From the NCBI GenBank assembly GCA_016927095.1, contig JAFGNI010000340.1, positions 1 through 14,247 on the forward strand: DNA of 14,247 nt, written 5' to 3'. The notes beneath the pieces were generated by a model. It was not told where the DNA came from. It saw only the letters and a program-made list of their open reading frames with translations, and searched no databases. Shown here in pieces: positions 7,767-14,247 of the stretch (its first letter is position 1; each line of letters begins with the position of its first letter). The translations under genes were made by a program, and so were the position numbers. The DNA is from Anaerolineae bacterium. Lineage in GTDB: Bacteria > Chloroflexota > Anaerolineae > B4-G1 > SLSP01.

Positions 7767-8696
7767 CTATCCCTTTATGCCGACACTGGCAATCCCACCA
7801 ATCAACTGCTTCTGGAAGAAGAAGTAGAGGAGCAACATCGGGATCGCCGACAGCAACGATGCGGACATCACGTAGTTCGTGGTGCTGGTCCCGCGGTTGA
7901 AAGTGGACTGGCGGAAATAGTTGAGCGCGATCGACAGCGGAAACTTCTCTGGGTCGTTCAGGTATATCAGCGGGCTTGTGAAGTCATTCCAGACACCCAG
8001 GATTGTGAACACGGCCATCACCGTGATCACTGGTTTGCTCAAAGGCATGATGATGCGCCAGTAGAAGGTCAAGCGGCTACATCCATCGATCCGGGCGGCA
8101 TCGTCCAGATCCTTTGGAAAGGAACGCATGTACTGCCGCGTGATGAAGATGGAAAACGCGTCCGTGAAGAAGCTCGGGACCCATAGCGGCAGATAGGTGC
8201 CGTACCAGCCTAGCAGGTTGAACAGCAGGAAAGAGGGGATGAACAACACAACGCCGGGCATCAGCATCGTCAGGATCACCAGCCTGAAGAGCGTCTCCCG
8301 GTGCGGGAAGTCCAACCGGGCGAAGGCATACGCGACCAAGGTATTAGAGATCACCACACCGACGGTGTTCAGAACAACCAACCTCATCGTATTCAGAAAG
8401 GGACGCCAAAGAGGATAAGCAGGGTTACTCAGGACGACCCAGAAGTTCTCAAAGTGAAACGACTCCGTGGGGAACCAGGAGACGGGGATTGTATAGACCG
8501 GTTCCCCTGGCCCCCTCAGCGCCGCGGTTGTCATCCAGGACAGGGGGAGCAAGACGACGGCGCCAATCCCAATCAGCAGGGCGTAGACGACCACCGCGTG
8601 TATTGTCCTGGTGACCGATTTCCGCCTCAGGAAACTCACCCGTACCGGTGTGGAAGCGGCCGCTTTCACAGCCTCTAGACCATCTACGCTGGACAT
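7767..8696 (-). CDS. CUT1 sugar ABC transporter permease, MalG-like
   Basis: Inner-membrane subunit of a carbohydrate importer. ATG at 8696 has an AAGGAG site 6 nt upstream that overlaps the stop of the preceding permease (TGAAGGAG), so I prefer it over an upstream in-frame start at 8747; the protein is 309 residues. A first helix at about 34-57 is followed by five more. The EAA loop DLDDAARIDGCSRLTFYWRI (196-215), which docks on the ATPase, is well conserved, and the protein ends in the typical GGIASVGIKG. The MalG/UgpE type is clear from length and C-terminus. It is translated after the MalF-like partner, with 11 nt between them. The ATPase subunit must be encoded elsewhere. Substrate not predictable. 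Confidence 0.95.
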   Translation of the reverse strand: MSSVDGLEAVKAAASTPVRVSFLRRKSVTRTIHAVVVYALLIGIGAVVLLPLSWMTTAALRGPGEPVYTIPVSWFPTESFHFENFWVVLSNPAYPLWRPFLNTMRLVVLNTVGVVISNTLVAYAFARLDFPHRETLFRLVILTMLMPGVVLFIPSFLLFNLLGWYGTYLPLWVPSFFTDAFSIFITRQYMRSFPKDLDDAARIDGCSRLTFYWRIIMPLSKPVITVMAVFTILGVWNDFTSPLIYLNDPEKFPLSIALNYFRQSTFNRGTSTTNYVMSASLLSAIPMLLLYFFFQKQLIGGIASVGIKG

Positions 8697-8707
8697 AGCA
8701 TGCTCCT

Positions 8708-9670
8708 TCAGGACCGCTCTTGGCCACCCTCTTCGTAATACACCCACTTCTCAGAGACATTGTAGGCGATGAAGACGGTGACGGCCGAGATGATGAACAA
8801 GACCCAGGCCAGTGCGGAGGCGTAACCCAACCGGCCTTGCTGGAAGCCTTTGAGGTAGAGGTGGAGCAGGTAGAAGCGCAGGTATTTGCTCCCCCCACCG
8901 AATCGGGTAGTCCCCCCAAGGATGTACGCGGGGGCGAACACCTGGAAGCTGCCGATGATCCCCGTAATGAAAACAAGGAAAATGGTTGGGGACAGCAGCG
9001 GGATGGTGATCCGCCAGAACTTCTGCCAGATGTTAGCACCGTCAATATCCGCGGCCTCGTACAGGTGGGGAGGAATGTTCTGCAGCCCAGCCAAATAGAT
9101 GATCGCGCCGCTGCCAATCCCCCATAGGCTCATGATCGCCACCGACGGCAAGGCCCAATCCGGGGAGTTGATCCAGTTTGGTGGATTCTGTACCCCGAGA
9201 GACCTCAACAGCGTGTTAACTGCGCCAAACTGAGGATCTAGCAGGGCCATGAACAGAATTGCTGTTGCTACGGTGGAGACTACCGCCGGAACGTAGAACA
9301 CCGTGCGAAAGACGTTCATACCGGGGAGTTTCTGGTTGAGCAAGAGCGAGATCGCCAGACCCAGAATCATGAACGGGATCAACGTCATTCCCATATATTT
9401 CAGGGTGATCCCCAGCGACCAACCGAAGTATCGGTCCTCCGTGAACATCTCGCGGAAGTTCGCCAGCCCAATCCATCGGGGTGGCGGATCGATCAGGACC
9501 CAACGGGTGAAGGCGGAATAGGCCGCCATCCCGATCGGGATCAGCAGGAAGACCAACAGACCAAGAATCCAGGGCAGCAAGAAGAGATAGGCATCTCTGG
9601 CCTCTTTGCGTTTCTGGCCCGATAGGTTCGGAAAGAGAATCGGTCGGATTCTGCTGCGCAACTCAGTCAC
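8708..9670 (-). CDS. CUT1 sugar ABC transporter permease, MalF/UgpA-like
   Basis: Inner-membrane partner of the MalG-like permease. The frame can begin at GTG 9676, but the AGGAGG ribosome site overlaps that codon. GTG at 9670 lies 5 nt after the site and is the better start, giving 320 residues. Six helices are visible, beginning at about 28-52. There is no large extra periplasmic loop, so it is closer to UgpA than to E. coli MalF. The EAA loop HLYEAADIDGANIWQKFWRI (202-221) is nearly textbook. The gene sits between the binding protein and the second permease, the standard CUT1 order. A strong hairpin precedes it and may set its expression relative to the binding protein. Confidence 0.95.
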   Translation of the reverse strand: MTELRSRIRPILFPNLSGQKRKEARDAYLFLLPWILGLLVFLLIPIGMAAYSAFTRWVLIDPPPRWIGLANFREMFTEDRYFGWSLGITLKYMGMTLIPFMILGLAISLLLNQKLPGMNVFRTVFYVPAVVSTVATAILFMALLDPQFGAVNTLLRSLGVQNPPNWINSPDWALPSVAIMSLWGIGSGAIIYLAGLQNIPPHLYEAADIDGANIWQKFWRITIPLLSPTIFLVFITGIIGSFQVFAPAYILGGTTRFGGGSKYLRFYLLHLYLKGFQQGRLGYASALAWVLFIISAVTVFIAYNVSEKWVYYEEGGQERS

Positions 9671-9690
9671 TGCCACCTCCTATCAAGACC

Positions 9691-9718
9691 GGCTGGGGCC
9701 CGAAACCGGACCCCAGCC
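9691..9718 (-). other. 12-bp stem-loop between binding protein and permease genes
   Basis: On the transcribed strand GGCTGGGGTCCG and CGGGCCCCAGCC pair over 12 bp around a GTTT loop. The single imperfect position is a G-U pair in the minus-strand RNA but a C-A mismatch in the other, so the structure fits the operon transcript. No T run follows, so it is not an intrinsic terminator. Position and strength match mRNA-stabilising or processing hairpins found after solute-binding-protein genes, which keep the binding protein in excess over the permeases. Confidence 0.75.
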
Positions 9719-9733
9719 CAGGTCATCAGACGG

Positions 9734-11116
9734 TCAATCCCCTAAAGCGTCGAAGACGTCCCAGAGCTGGTCTGTGGCATCCTGGCACTCAACGGTGGCT
9801 TGGTTGACGGCCGTTTGCACATCCATGCCCTCTTCCGTCACCATCGTGAAGATGCCCCAGAACGCGTCAACGGATGTCCAGATATCCGGCGTGAAGGGCG
9901 GGGGTTGCACTCTCTGCATCAGCTCTACAGAATCTGCCACCAGTGGGTCATTGGCGATCATCTCGGCAATCGCGCCCTGCTCGAGTAAGGGCAAGTAGCA
10001 GGGCAGCCCCGGCATGCCGCCTAGGTCTGAGTCCAGCGAATCGCTCCCCAAGGGGATAACCAGTGGTGCTTCGGTGGAGATGTACTTCAGAAACTCCCAG
10101 GCCTCATCGGGATGCTGTGAAGCAGCCATGATGCTGTAGGCACCGTTCCAGCCGCCCACATTACCCTCCCAGCCGTCAGTTACGACAGGCTGGCCAGCAA
10201 GACCCACGTTCAGACCCTGTTCCCTGGCGTACAGAGCATCGCCGAGAGCGGCATACGTCATCCCAATCTTGCCCTGCACAAACATGTCTTCCTCAACGTC
10301 GGCCAGCATGGCGCTACCGGTTAGGGGGGTGAGATCCTCATTATAGGCCGTTACCATCACTTCCCACGCGTGCGTCCAATCGGCGTTGTTGGCATTGCCC
10401 TCGCAGCTGCGCCCGTCATCTCCCAGTACATAGGGCGAACTCATATAGTTGTTCATCGCGTTGAAGACGGGCTCAAACATGTTACTGCCCCAAACCCGAT
10501 CTTCGAGGCTCTCAGCCGGTTTGTTGATGGCGCGGGCATATTCGAGCCAGGTGTCAAAGTTGATGACGTCGTCAGGCCTCAGCTCCGGAAGGCCGGCCTC
10601 TGCGAACAGATCCTTGTTGTACAGCATGGCCCAGATATTGGTGTCGATAGGCAGCGAGGTCACTTTGTTCTCAATCTTGCCACCCGTGAAGACGTTCCAG
10701 GATTCGAAGAGCGGGCAGTAATCCTCACGTTTGATGCCGTCACGCGCCATGTAGTCATCGAGCGCAAGAACGTGACCCGCTGCTATCACGCGGGAAGGTA
10801 CAAAGATTGCCAAATCAGGGACCTCTCCTGCGGCGATAGCGGTCTCCAGCTTGAGTCCGAGCTCATCCTCAAGTACACCGACATGGTTGATTGTGATGTT
10901 CGGGAACTTCTCCTCGAATTTGGGGATGGCGATGTTATCCATCCAACCAAACTCGCTGCCACCAAAGTCCCAGATCGTGATCGTTACAGTTTCTGTATCG
11001 GGCGGGGCTGCCCCTTCATCCGCAGGGACGACGGTCTCCGTTGGCTGTCCGCAGCCCGCGATGGTGAGACCGAGTAACAAGACGACCGCAAGTGACCGGA
11101 ACAGCTTCCTCTTCAT
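9734..11116 (-). CDS. Extracellular sugar-binding lipoprotein (SBP family 1)
   Basis: Substrate-capture component of the ABC importer. The frame extends upstream to 11401, but the signal sequence fixes the start near 11116. From ATG 11116 the protein is 460 residues and begins MKRKLFRSLAVVLLLGLTIAGC, a lipoprotein signal peptide with lipobox IAGC and lipidated Cys22. An AGGAG site lies 9 nt upstream; the alternative ATG at 11125 directly abuts that site. After an acidic, Pro/Thr-rich linker the mature part has the family 1 pattern: ITIWDFGG near the start, FEEKFPNITINHV, EVPDLAIFVPS, YNKDLFAEAGLP and PDEAWEFLKYIS. It is the first gene of the transport cluster, followed by the hairpin and the two permeases. 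The many acidic and aromatic residues fit a sugar ligand, but identity cannot be inferred. Confidence 0.94.
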   Translation of the reverse strand: MKRKLFRSLAVVLLLGLTIAGCGQPTETVVPADEGAAPPDTETVTITIWDFGGSEFGWMDNIAIPKFEEKFPNITINHVGVLEDELGLKLETAIAAGEVPDLAIFVPSRVIAAGHVLALDDYMARDGIKREDYCPLFESWNVFTGGKIENKVTSLPIDTNIWAMLYNKDLFAEAGLPELRPDDVINFDTWLEYARAINKPAESLEDRVWGSNMFEPVFNAMNNYMSSPYVLGDDGRSCEGNANNADWTHAWEVMVTAYNEDLTPLTGSAMLADVEEDMFVQGKIGMTYAALGDALYAREQGLNVGLAGQPVVTDGWEGNVGGWNGAYSIMAASQHPDEAWEFLKYISTEAPLVIPLGSDSLDSDLGGMPGLPCYLPLLEQGAIAEMIANDPLVADSVELMQRVQPPPFTPDIWTSVDAFWGIFTMVTEEGMDVQTAVNQATVECQDATDQLWDVFDALGD

Positions 11117-11339
11117 GGTACTCATCTCCTGTACGTTAGGTGAGCCTACGAATCTTGACACGAGCTTGGTGCTACTCAGTCCTAGACCTCTTCGGGGACA
11201 CAGACGACATTCAGTGCCTGCCTCCTTTCTGCTATGTGCGTAATGCCTCTCGTTTGGTTCGCAGTGGTTGATCCTGTCACACCTCCTCCTTCTTCTATGT
11301 CTACGGGGTCCAGGTCGGTGAGGGGGCTTCCCGCCATCG
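11117..11339 (-). promoter_or_regulatory. Leader region upstream of the transporter genes
   Basis: 223 nt between the first ADP-ribosylglycohydrolase-like gene and the binding protein, the largest gap inside the run and a likely site of an extra promoter or leader control. I cannot find a convincing -35/-10 pair. It contains two purine-rich ribosome-site-like stretches, AAGGAGGAGG near 11291-11282 and AAAGGAGG near 11228-11221. They precede possible short reading frames (GTG 11280 to stop 11182, 32 codons; ATG 11210 to stop 11172, 12 codons). An ATTCGTA heptamer at 11153-11147 matches a half-site of the palindrome upstream of the lacI-type gene. Confidence 0.35.
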
Positions 11340-12437
11340 TCATCCGCCACCCGCAGACAGCAGTCTGGCGCTTCGTTCCTTTTCAGCCTGGCTCCGTTCA
11401 TAGACGAGACGCGTCAGATCCTCTGCCATGTGTTCCAAGTCAGGATCGGGATTCAGTCTCAGCACTTTCTCGACCCAAGACGGTGGCAGTGCCTTAACGC
11501 CGTACAGGGTACCCACGAGTTCGCCGGCCATGCAAGCGATCGTATCCGCATCACGCCCGACATTCGCCGCGCCGATGATAGCCTGCTCCGTATCTCCACC
11601 GGCAATGGCACAGACCGCCAGAGCGCAGGGAACCATCTCGAGCGTGAACACCAAGTCCCAGGGAGGAAAAGTGACGAGGAACTCACGGTAGAACGACTCG
11701 TATAGATCGAAGGGAGTAGCGCACTTTCCGGAGATCTCCATCAAGCGTTCTGTCCGTGCCTGGAACTCACCTGCTTGATCCCCCAGTGCCCAAGCGTAGT
11801 CCAGGACGTTCGCTACCACATCCTCGAAGGTAGCACCGGGCGTCAATGCCGTAGCAACAGCTACCGCCATCGCGTAGCCGTCTGCAGCAGCCGCGGAGGG
11901 ATTCCCGGCATGGATGATCCCAATCGGCGCATCCCATCCGGACAGACAGGGACGAGCCTCATGTGCGAGTTTCGCAAGCCAAGGCAGCGAGGCAACCGCC
12001 CGGGCATACGCTCGCTGCGGTCCGGGCCAACTTAGCGTGGGCTGATACTCCTCAGCGCCTTCGGCCATCAATCGATAGTTCAGCCAGGTCTCTGCGAAGT
12101 CCATACCGTTTATCGGTCCGCCCTTCTGCAGAATGGTGTGACAGGCCAATAGCCGGTAACGCATATCGTCCGTGTAGACCCCCACTTCTGGGCTCCAACG
12201 GCCCAGGGGATGGAAGCCATCGACGTTCCCCATTTGGGAGCCAAAGGGGTACCAGCGCTCGAGCGGCGACTGAGACGTGGTCTTCCGGGGCGGCAAGGCA
12301 TCGAAGTGTGTCACCCAACCATACTGGTCCCGGATGTCGAGATAGTGCATCATCTCGACCCGAATCCCAAACGCATCGCCGATCGCGCCGCCAACCAGAC
12401 ACCCCAGAATCTTGCTGTAGAGTGTATCGTCTCTCAT
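11340..12437 (-). CDS. ADP-ribosylglycohydrolase-family protein, single-domain
   Basis: 365 residues from ATG at 12437, which has a GAGGAG ribosome site 4 nt upstream. The in-frame extension to 12515 is not protein-like and lacks such a site. The protein is one ARH/DraG-type domain. It has LGCLVGGAIGDAFG (11-24), YTDDMR (88-93) and GRDADTIACMAG (294-305). Thr89, Asp90, Asp91, Asp296, Asp298 and Thr299 match the binuclear metal ligands of DraG-type enzymes, so the site appears intact. Known relatives hydrolyse ADP-ribosyl bonds on Arg, Ser or nucleic acids; many environmental homologues have no known substrate. It is clearly not a recent duplicate of the other family member in this locus (DADT versus DTDC, different lengths and flanks). 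It lies between the regulator and the transporter genes, which suggests a role on the imported compound. Confidence 0.9.
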   Translation of the reverse strand: MRDDTLYSKILGCLVGGAIGDAFGIRVEMMHYLDIRDQYGWVTHFDALPPRKTTSQSPLERWYPFGSQMGNVDGFHPLGRWSPEVGVYTDDMRYRLLACHTILQKGGPINGMDFAETWLNYRLMAEGAEEYQPTLSWPGPQRAYARAVASLPWLAKLAHEARPCLSGWDAPIGIIHAGNPSAAAADGYAMAVAVATALTPGATFEDVVANVLDYAWALGDQAGEFQARTERLMEISGKCATPFDLYESFYREFLVTFPPWDLVFTLEMVPCALAVCAIAGGDTEQAIIGAANVGRDADTIACMAGELVGTLYGVKALPPSWVEKVLRLNPDPDLEHMAEDLTRLVYERSQAEKERSARLLSAGGG

Positions 12438-12623
12438 CGTTCTCCTCAAAGCACAATGGAACGCTTCAGCTCCGGTAATGACTGGCATCCCCCGGGTACA
12501 TTGACCGTTGACCACCTCTCTGCGGATACTTGCAGATTGTGCGCGTGATACGAGCGGTCAGGTCAACCCGCATCTATACGGGGCGACTCGCGAGTGCTCG
12601 TCTCTGCTTGCCCTCTTCCGCTA
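12438..12623 (-). promoter_or_regulatory. Gap between regulator and first ADP-ribosylglycohydrolase-like gene; weak promoter and operator candidates
   Basis: 186 nt. On the minus strand TTGACC (12566-12561) could be a -35 box, with CACAAT (12541-12536) as a poor -10 at 19-nt spacing. Between them, GTGATACGA (plus strand, 12545-12553) repeats nine bases of the palindrome that precedes the regulator gene, which would put a repressor site inside this promoter. A separate perfect 10-bp palindrome ACTCGCGAGT lies at 12586-12595. No terminator follows the regulator gene, so read-through is also possible. Confidence 0.35.
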
Positions 12624-13640
12624 CTATACTGACTCCCGAACTATCAGTCGGAATGGCATCTCGACCAGGCGGGGTTTGGGTGGAACCGTGCCGGCGATGC
12701 GCTCGAACACCATCTCGGCAGCCGTACGCCCGATGTTCTCCTGCATTTGCGAGATCGTCGTGAGCGGTGGCTGCACGAGCCTGGCTGCCGGGATGTCGTC
12801 AATGCCGATCAGGGCGACGTCATGTGGGACGTCCAGCCCTGCTTCTCGAACGGCCAACAGCGCGCCCAAGGCCATCAGGTCGTTGCTGGCGAATACGGCG
12901 GTTGGGCGCGGTGTCAGCTTGAGCAGTTCTTTCATTCCCTCATATCCGCCCGTCTCAGTGAAGTCTCCACCTTGAACGAGCACCTCATGCATAGGCAGGT
13001 CATGTTCTGCTAGAGCCTCACAGAAGCCCCGGATTCGGTTGTTGCGCGGCGGCGTGCCCTCCAGGCCGGCGATCATCCCGATTCGGGTGTGTCCCCTCTG
13101 AATGAGGTGCGATACGGCTGTCTTTGCCAGTGAAATGTTGTCCACGTAGATCGTGTCGAGGATCAGATCCTCTTCAGGCGTGGGGCGTCCGCGCCACATG
13201 ACCACGTGAACGCCCTGCTCTATCAGGGGTCTTAGGGATTCCGCGTCATGGTGAAAGAGCACCACAATCGCTCCGTCAATGCCGCCGCGTTCCAGTGACT
13301 GCAAACTCCGCTCTTCGTTATCCGCCCTTTCCTCTGTATCGTAGACGATCAGATCGTAGCGATGTTCGTTGGTCACGGACTGGATACCGCGCTGATAAGC
13401 CGGGTAGAAGGGATTAGTGATATCGGGAATGACGCTGGCGATGGTATACGTTTTCTGGGTGCGCAGGCTGCGCGCTAACTTGTTCGGTACGTAACGCAGC
13501 TCGTCCGCTGCGGCCAAGACACGCTGCCGCGTTTCCTCAGGTATCGCGGAGTCAATACCGCTGAGTACTTGCGACACAGCAGACTGGGAGATCCCGACCA
13601 GTCTTGCGATGTCTGCTTGCGTCGGCCTTCGACCTCTCAT
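12624..13640 (-). CDS. LacI/GalR-family transcriptional repressor
   Basis: 338 residues. The ATG at 13640 is preceded by GGAGGGG. Residues 7-26 form the helix-turn-helix (TQADIARLVGISQSAVSQVL) and 51-61 the hinge helix (VPNKLARSLRT) that bends operators with a central CG. Residues from about 66 onward are a periplasmic-binding-type sensor domain, with ASVIPDITNPFYP, GIDGAIVV, VDNISLAKTAVSHLIQRGH, PTAVFASNDLMALG and VALIGIDDIPAARLVQPPLTTI. The protein probably binds the imported sugar or a product and releases DNA. Recognition-helix residues equivalent to LacI Tyr17, Gln18 and Arg22 are Gln, Ser and Gln; the missing Arg is unusual. A palindrome over its own promoter suggests autorepression. 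Position beside the transporter genes makes it the likely local regulator. Confidence 0.96.
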   Translation of the reverse strand: MRGRRPTQADIARLVGISQSAVSQVLSGIDSAIPEETRQRVLAAADELRYVPNKLARSLRTQKTYTIASVIPDITNPFYPAYQRGIQSVTNEHRYDLIVYDTEERADNEERSLQSLERGGIDGAIVVLFHHDAESLRPLIEQGVHVVMWRGRPTPEEDLILDTIYVDNISLAKTAVSHLIQRGHTRIGMIAGLEGTPPRNNRIRGFCEALAEHDLPMHEVLVQGGDFTETGGYEGMKELLKLTPRPTAVFASNDLMALGALLAVREAGLDVPHDVALIGIDDIPAARLVQPPLTTISQMQENIGRTAAEMVFERIAGTVPPKPRLVEMPFRLIVRESV

Positions 13641-13663
13641 CTCCCCTCCGCAAGATCCGGCAG

Positions 13664-13690
13664 CTTATTCGTATCACTTATACGAATAAG
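13664..13690. promoter_or_regulatory. Perfect 11-bp inverted repeat, likely LacI-family operator
   Basis: CTTATTCGTAT (13664-13674) and ATACGAATAAG (13680-13690) are exact reverse complements, separated by CACTT. Each arm contains a CG step, and a second, nearly symmetric 16-bp unit ACTTATACGAATAAGT (13676-13691) is centred on the right-hand CG, so two close operators 13 bp apart are possible. The element overlaps the last bases of the -10 box and the expected transcription start of the regulator gene, the classic position for repression. Confidence 0.8.
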
Positions 13691-13717
13691 TATATTGTAG
13701 TGCGGTTCTGATGTCAA
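13689..13717 (-). promoter_or_regulatory. Sigma70-type promoter of the LacI-family gene
   Basis: On the minus strand TTGACA (13717-13712, consensus -35) is followed after exactly 17 nt by TATACT (13694-13689, five of six consensus bases). The start codon is about 50 nt downstream. The palindrome covers the initiation region. An overlapping TACAAT (13699-13694) is a poorer alternative because its spacing would be 12 nt. Confidence 0.78.
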
Positions 13718-13764
13718 GGTTCCAGAGGAAACTCAGCTACTCAGCGGAGAAACGTCCCGTGACT

Positions 13765-14140
13765 TCAGAAGTGGGTGTACGCAGGGTAGCTGGAAGCTGC
13801 TGGGGGCTGCTGCACCCGCTGCGCCACGACGACCATCCGGCTGCGGGTGCTATGGGCGGGCCAGTGGGTGATCATCGTCAGCCGGGGTTCTGTTGTAGGC
13901 CACAGCCAATGCGCGTCTTCGGGCTGCAACCCGGTCTGAACGTGGGTCACGACCCGGTGTTGCCCGTCGTAGGCGATCTCCTGACCCGGCTGGGCGTAGT
14001 GCAGCGCGTTGAAAACGCCGCAGCAGCTCGGGTGGTGACTATGCTTAGAGAGAACCCTGCTGGGTTCCGCCTCCCAGGCACTGGCTGCCTCCCAACACGG
14101 GACGGTCAAGGTCCACGCGCCGGATCACAGCCGGCAGAAC
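13765..14140 (-). pseudogene. Decayed sortase remnant
   Basis: The frame from TTG 14109 to the stop at 13765 reads like the second half of a sortase: VLSKHSHHPSCCGVFNAL (the VLSxH catalytic-His segment), PGQEIAYDG, and PTTEPRLTMITHWPAHSTRSRMVVVAQ, which matches the PT..RLTLITCWP...T.R.VVVA end of the fold. The catalytic Cys codon is CAC (His), while the downstream Arg is kept. Upstream, a different frame (14140-14096) encodes VLPAVIRRVDLDRPV, which matches the start of the sortase core (I-P-x-I-x-LD-x-PV). The residues that normally link these parts are shortened by roughly 20. Frame change, internal loss and the missing nucleophile point to a pseudogene. An 8-bp direct repeat, gcctccca (14069-14076 and 14087-14094), sits near the junction. 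It shares the strand of the sugar genes but is not part of that function. Confidence 0.6.
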
Positions 14141-14247
14141 CTCACCACCACGACGAGGGCCTCGATAATGGCGCCCATTCTACTATCGCCCGCCACAGCT
14201 CAAACAGGATTCGCATCGCGGGCTGTTCCGGAGACGTCCGGAGCGGA

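Noticed and set aside
8449..9117. 222-codon minus-strand frame across the two permease genes
   Set aside because: Out-of-frame shadow of both permeases, low-complexity Ser/Arg-rich product.
10370..11077. 235-codon open frame on the plus strand
   Set aside because: Antisense to the sugar-binding lipoprotein gene; product shows no family pattern and no good ribosome site.
11117..11401. N-terminal extension of the binding protein to 11401
   Set aside because: The extension is Arg-rich and overlaps the upstream gene. The lipoprotein signal and lipobox start at 11116.
12438..12515. N-terminal extension of the first ADP-ribosylglycohydrolase-like protein
   Set aside because: Family homology begins a few residues after ATG 12437, which also has the GAGGAG site.
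12586..12595. Palindrome ACTCGCGAGT
   Set aside because: Perfect but only 10 bp, unlike the regulator's palindrome, and not placed on a convincing promoter. Chance is likely in this GC-rich gap.
14052..14067. Small hairpin GAACCC-TGCT-GGGTTC
   Set aside because: Inside the sortase remnant's coding sequence, six-base stem, no T run and no regulatory context.

Overview
The window carries a compact, moderately GC-rich sugar-uptake and sugar-processing locus. Every gene I can support is read from the minus strand, so transcription runs from high to low coordinates. The gene types (LacI regulator, lipoprotein-dependent CUT1 sugar transporter, ADP-ribosylglycohydrolase-like proteins, a divergent alpha-amylase-family enzyme, a large FtsX-type permease and a sortase of the VLSxH...LTxITxxP type) suggest an environmental Chloroflexota bacterium, perhaps Anaerolineae or Caldilineae. 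That placement is inference from gene style; no marker gene is present.

Layout in transcription order: (1) 14140-13765, a decayed sortase remnant with a frame change and the catalytic Cys codon replaced by His. (2) 13717-13664, a near-consensus promoter (TTGACA, 17 nt, TATACT) overlapped by a perfect 11-bp inverted repeat, followed by (3) a LacI-family repressor (13640-12624). (4) 12437-11340, ADP-ribosylglycohydrolase-family protein A. (5) 11116-9734, a sugar-binding lipoprotein, then a strong 12-bp hairpin and (6, 7) two CUT1 permeases (9670-8708, 8696-7767). (8) 7720-5633, ADP-ribosylglycohydrolase-family protein B, fused to two beta-sandwich-like modules. (9) 5624-3955, a putative TIM-barrel glycoside hydrolase resembling DUF6259 proteins, split in two frames at a run of seven C. 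(10) 3947-1020, a 975-residue FtsX/MacB-like permease. (11) 929-1, the N-terminal 309 residues of an alpha-amylase-family protein that runs off the window.

Reading of the locus: the LacI protein probably represses itself and perhaps the neighbouring genes. A lipoprotein captures a sugar or sugar conjugate, the two permeases import it, and a cytoplasmic set of enzymes (two ADP-ribosylglycohydrolase-fold proteins, a putative retaining glycosidase and a divergent GH13) processes it. None of the enzymes has a visible signal peptide. The transporter ATPase is absent, as is common for CUT1 systems that share one ATPase, and the FtsX-like permease also lacks a partner ATPase here. The substrate cannot be read from sequence. 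The most novel aspect is the pairing of two distinct ADP-ribosylglycohydrolase clades, one with carbohydrate-recognition-like modules, with atypical glycosidases under one sugar regulator.

I saw no tRNA, rRNA, CRISPR array, insertion sequence or origin. Most gaps between genes are under 100 bases. The larger ones (11117-11339, 12438-12623, 13641-13764) are described as features. Positions 14141-14247 hold nothing I can identify.
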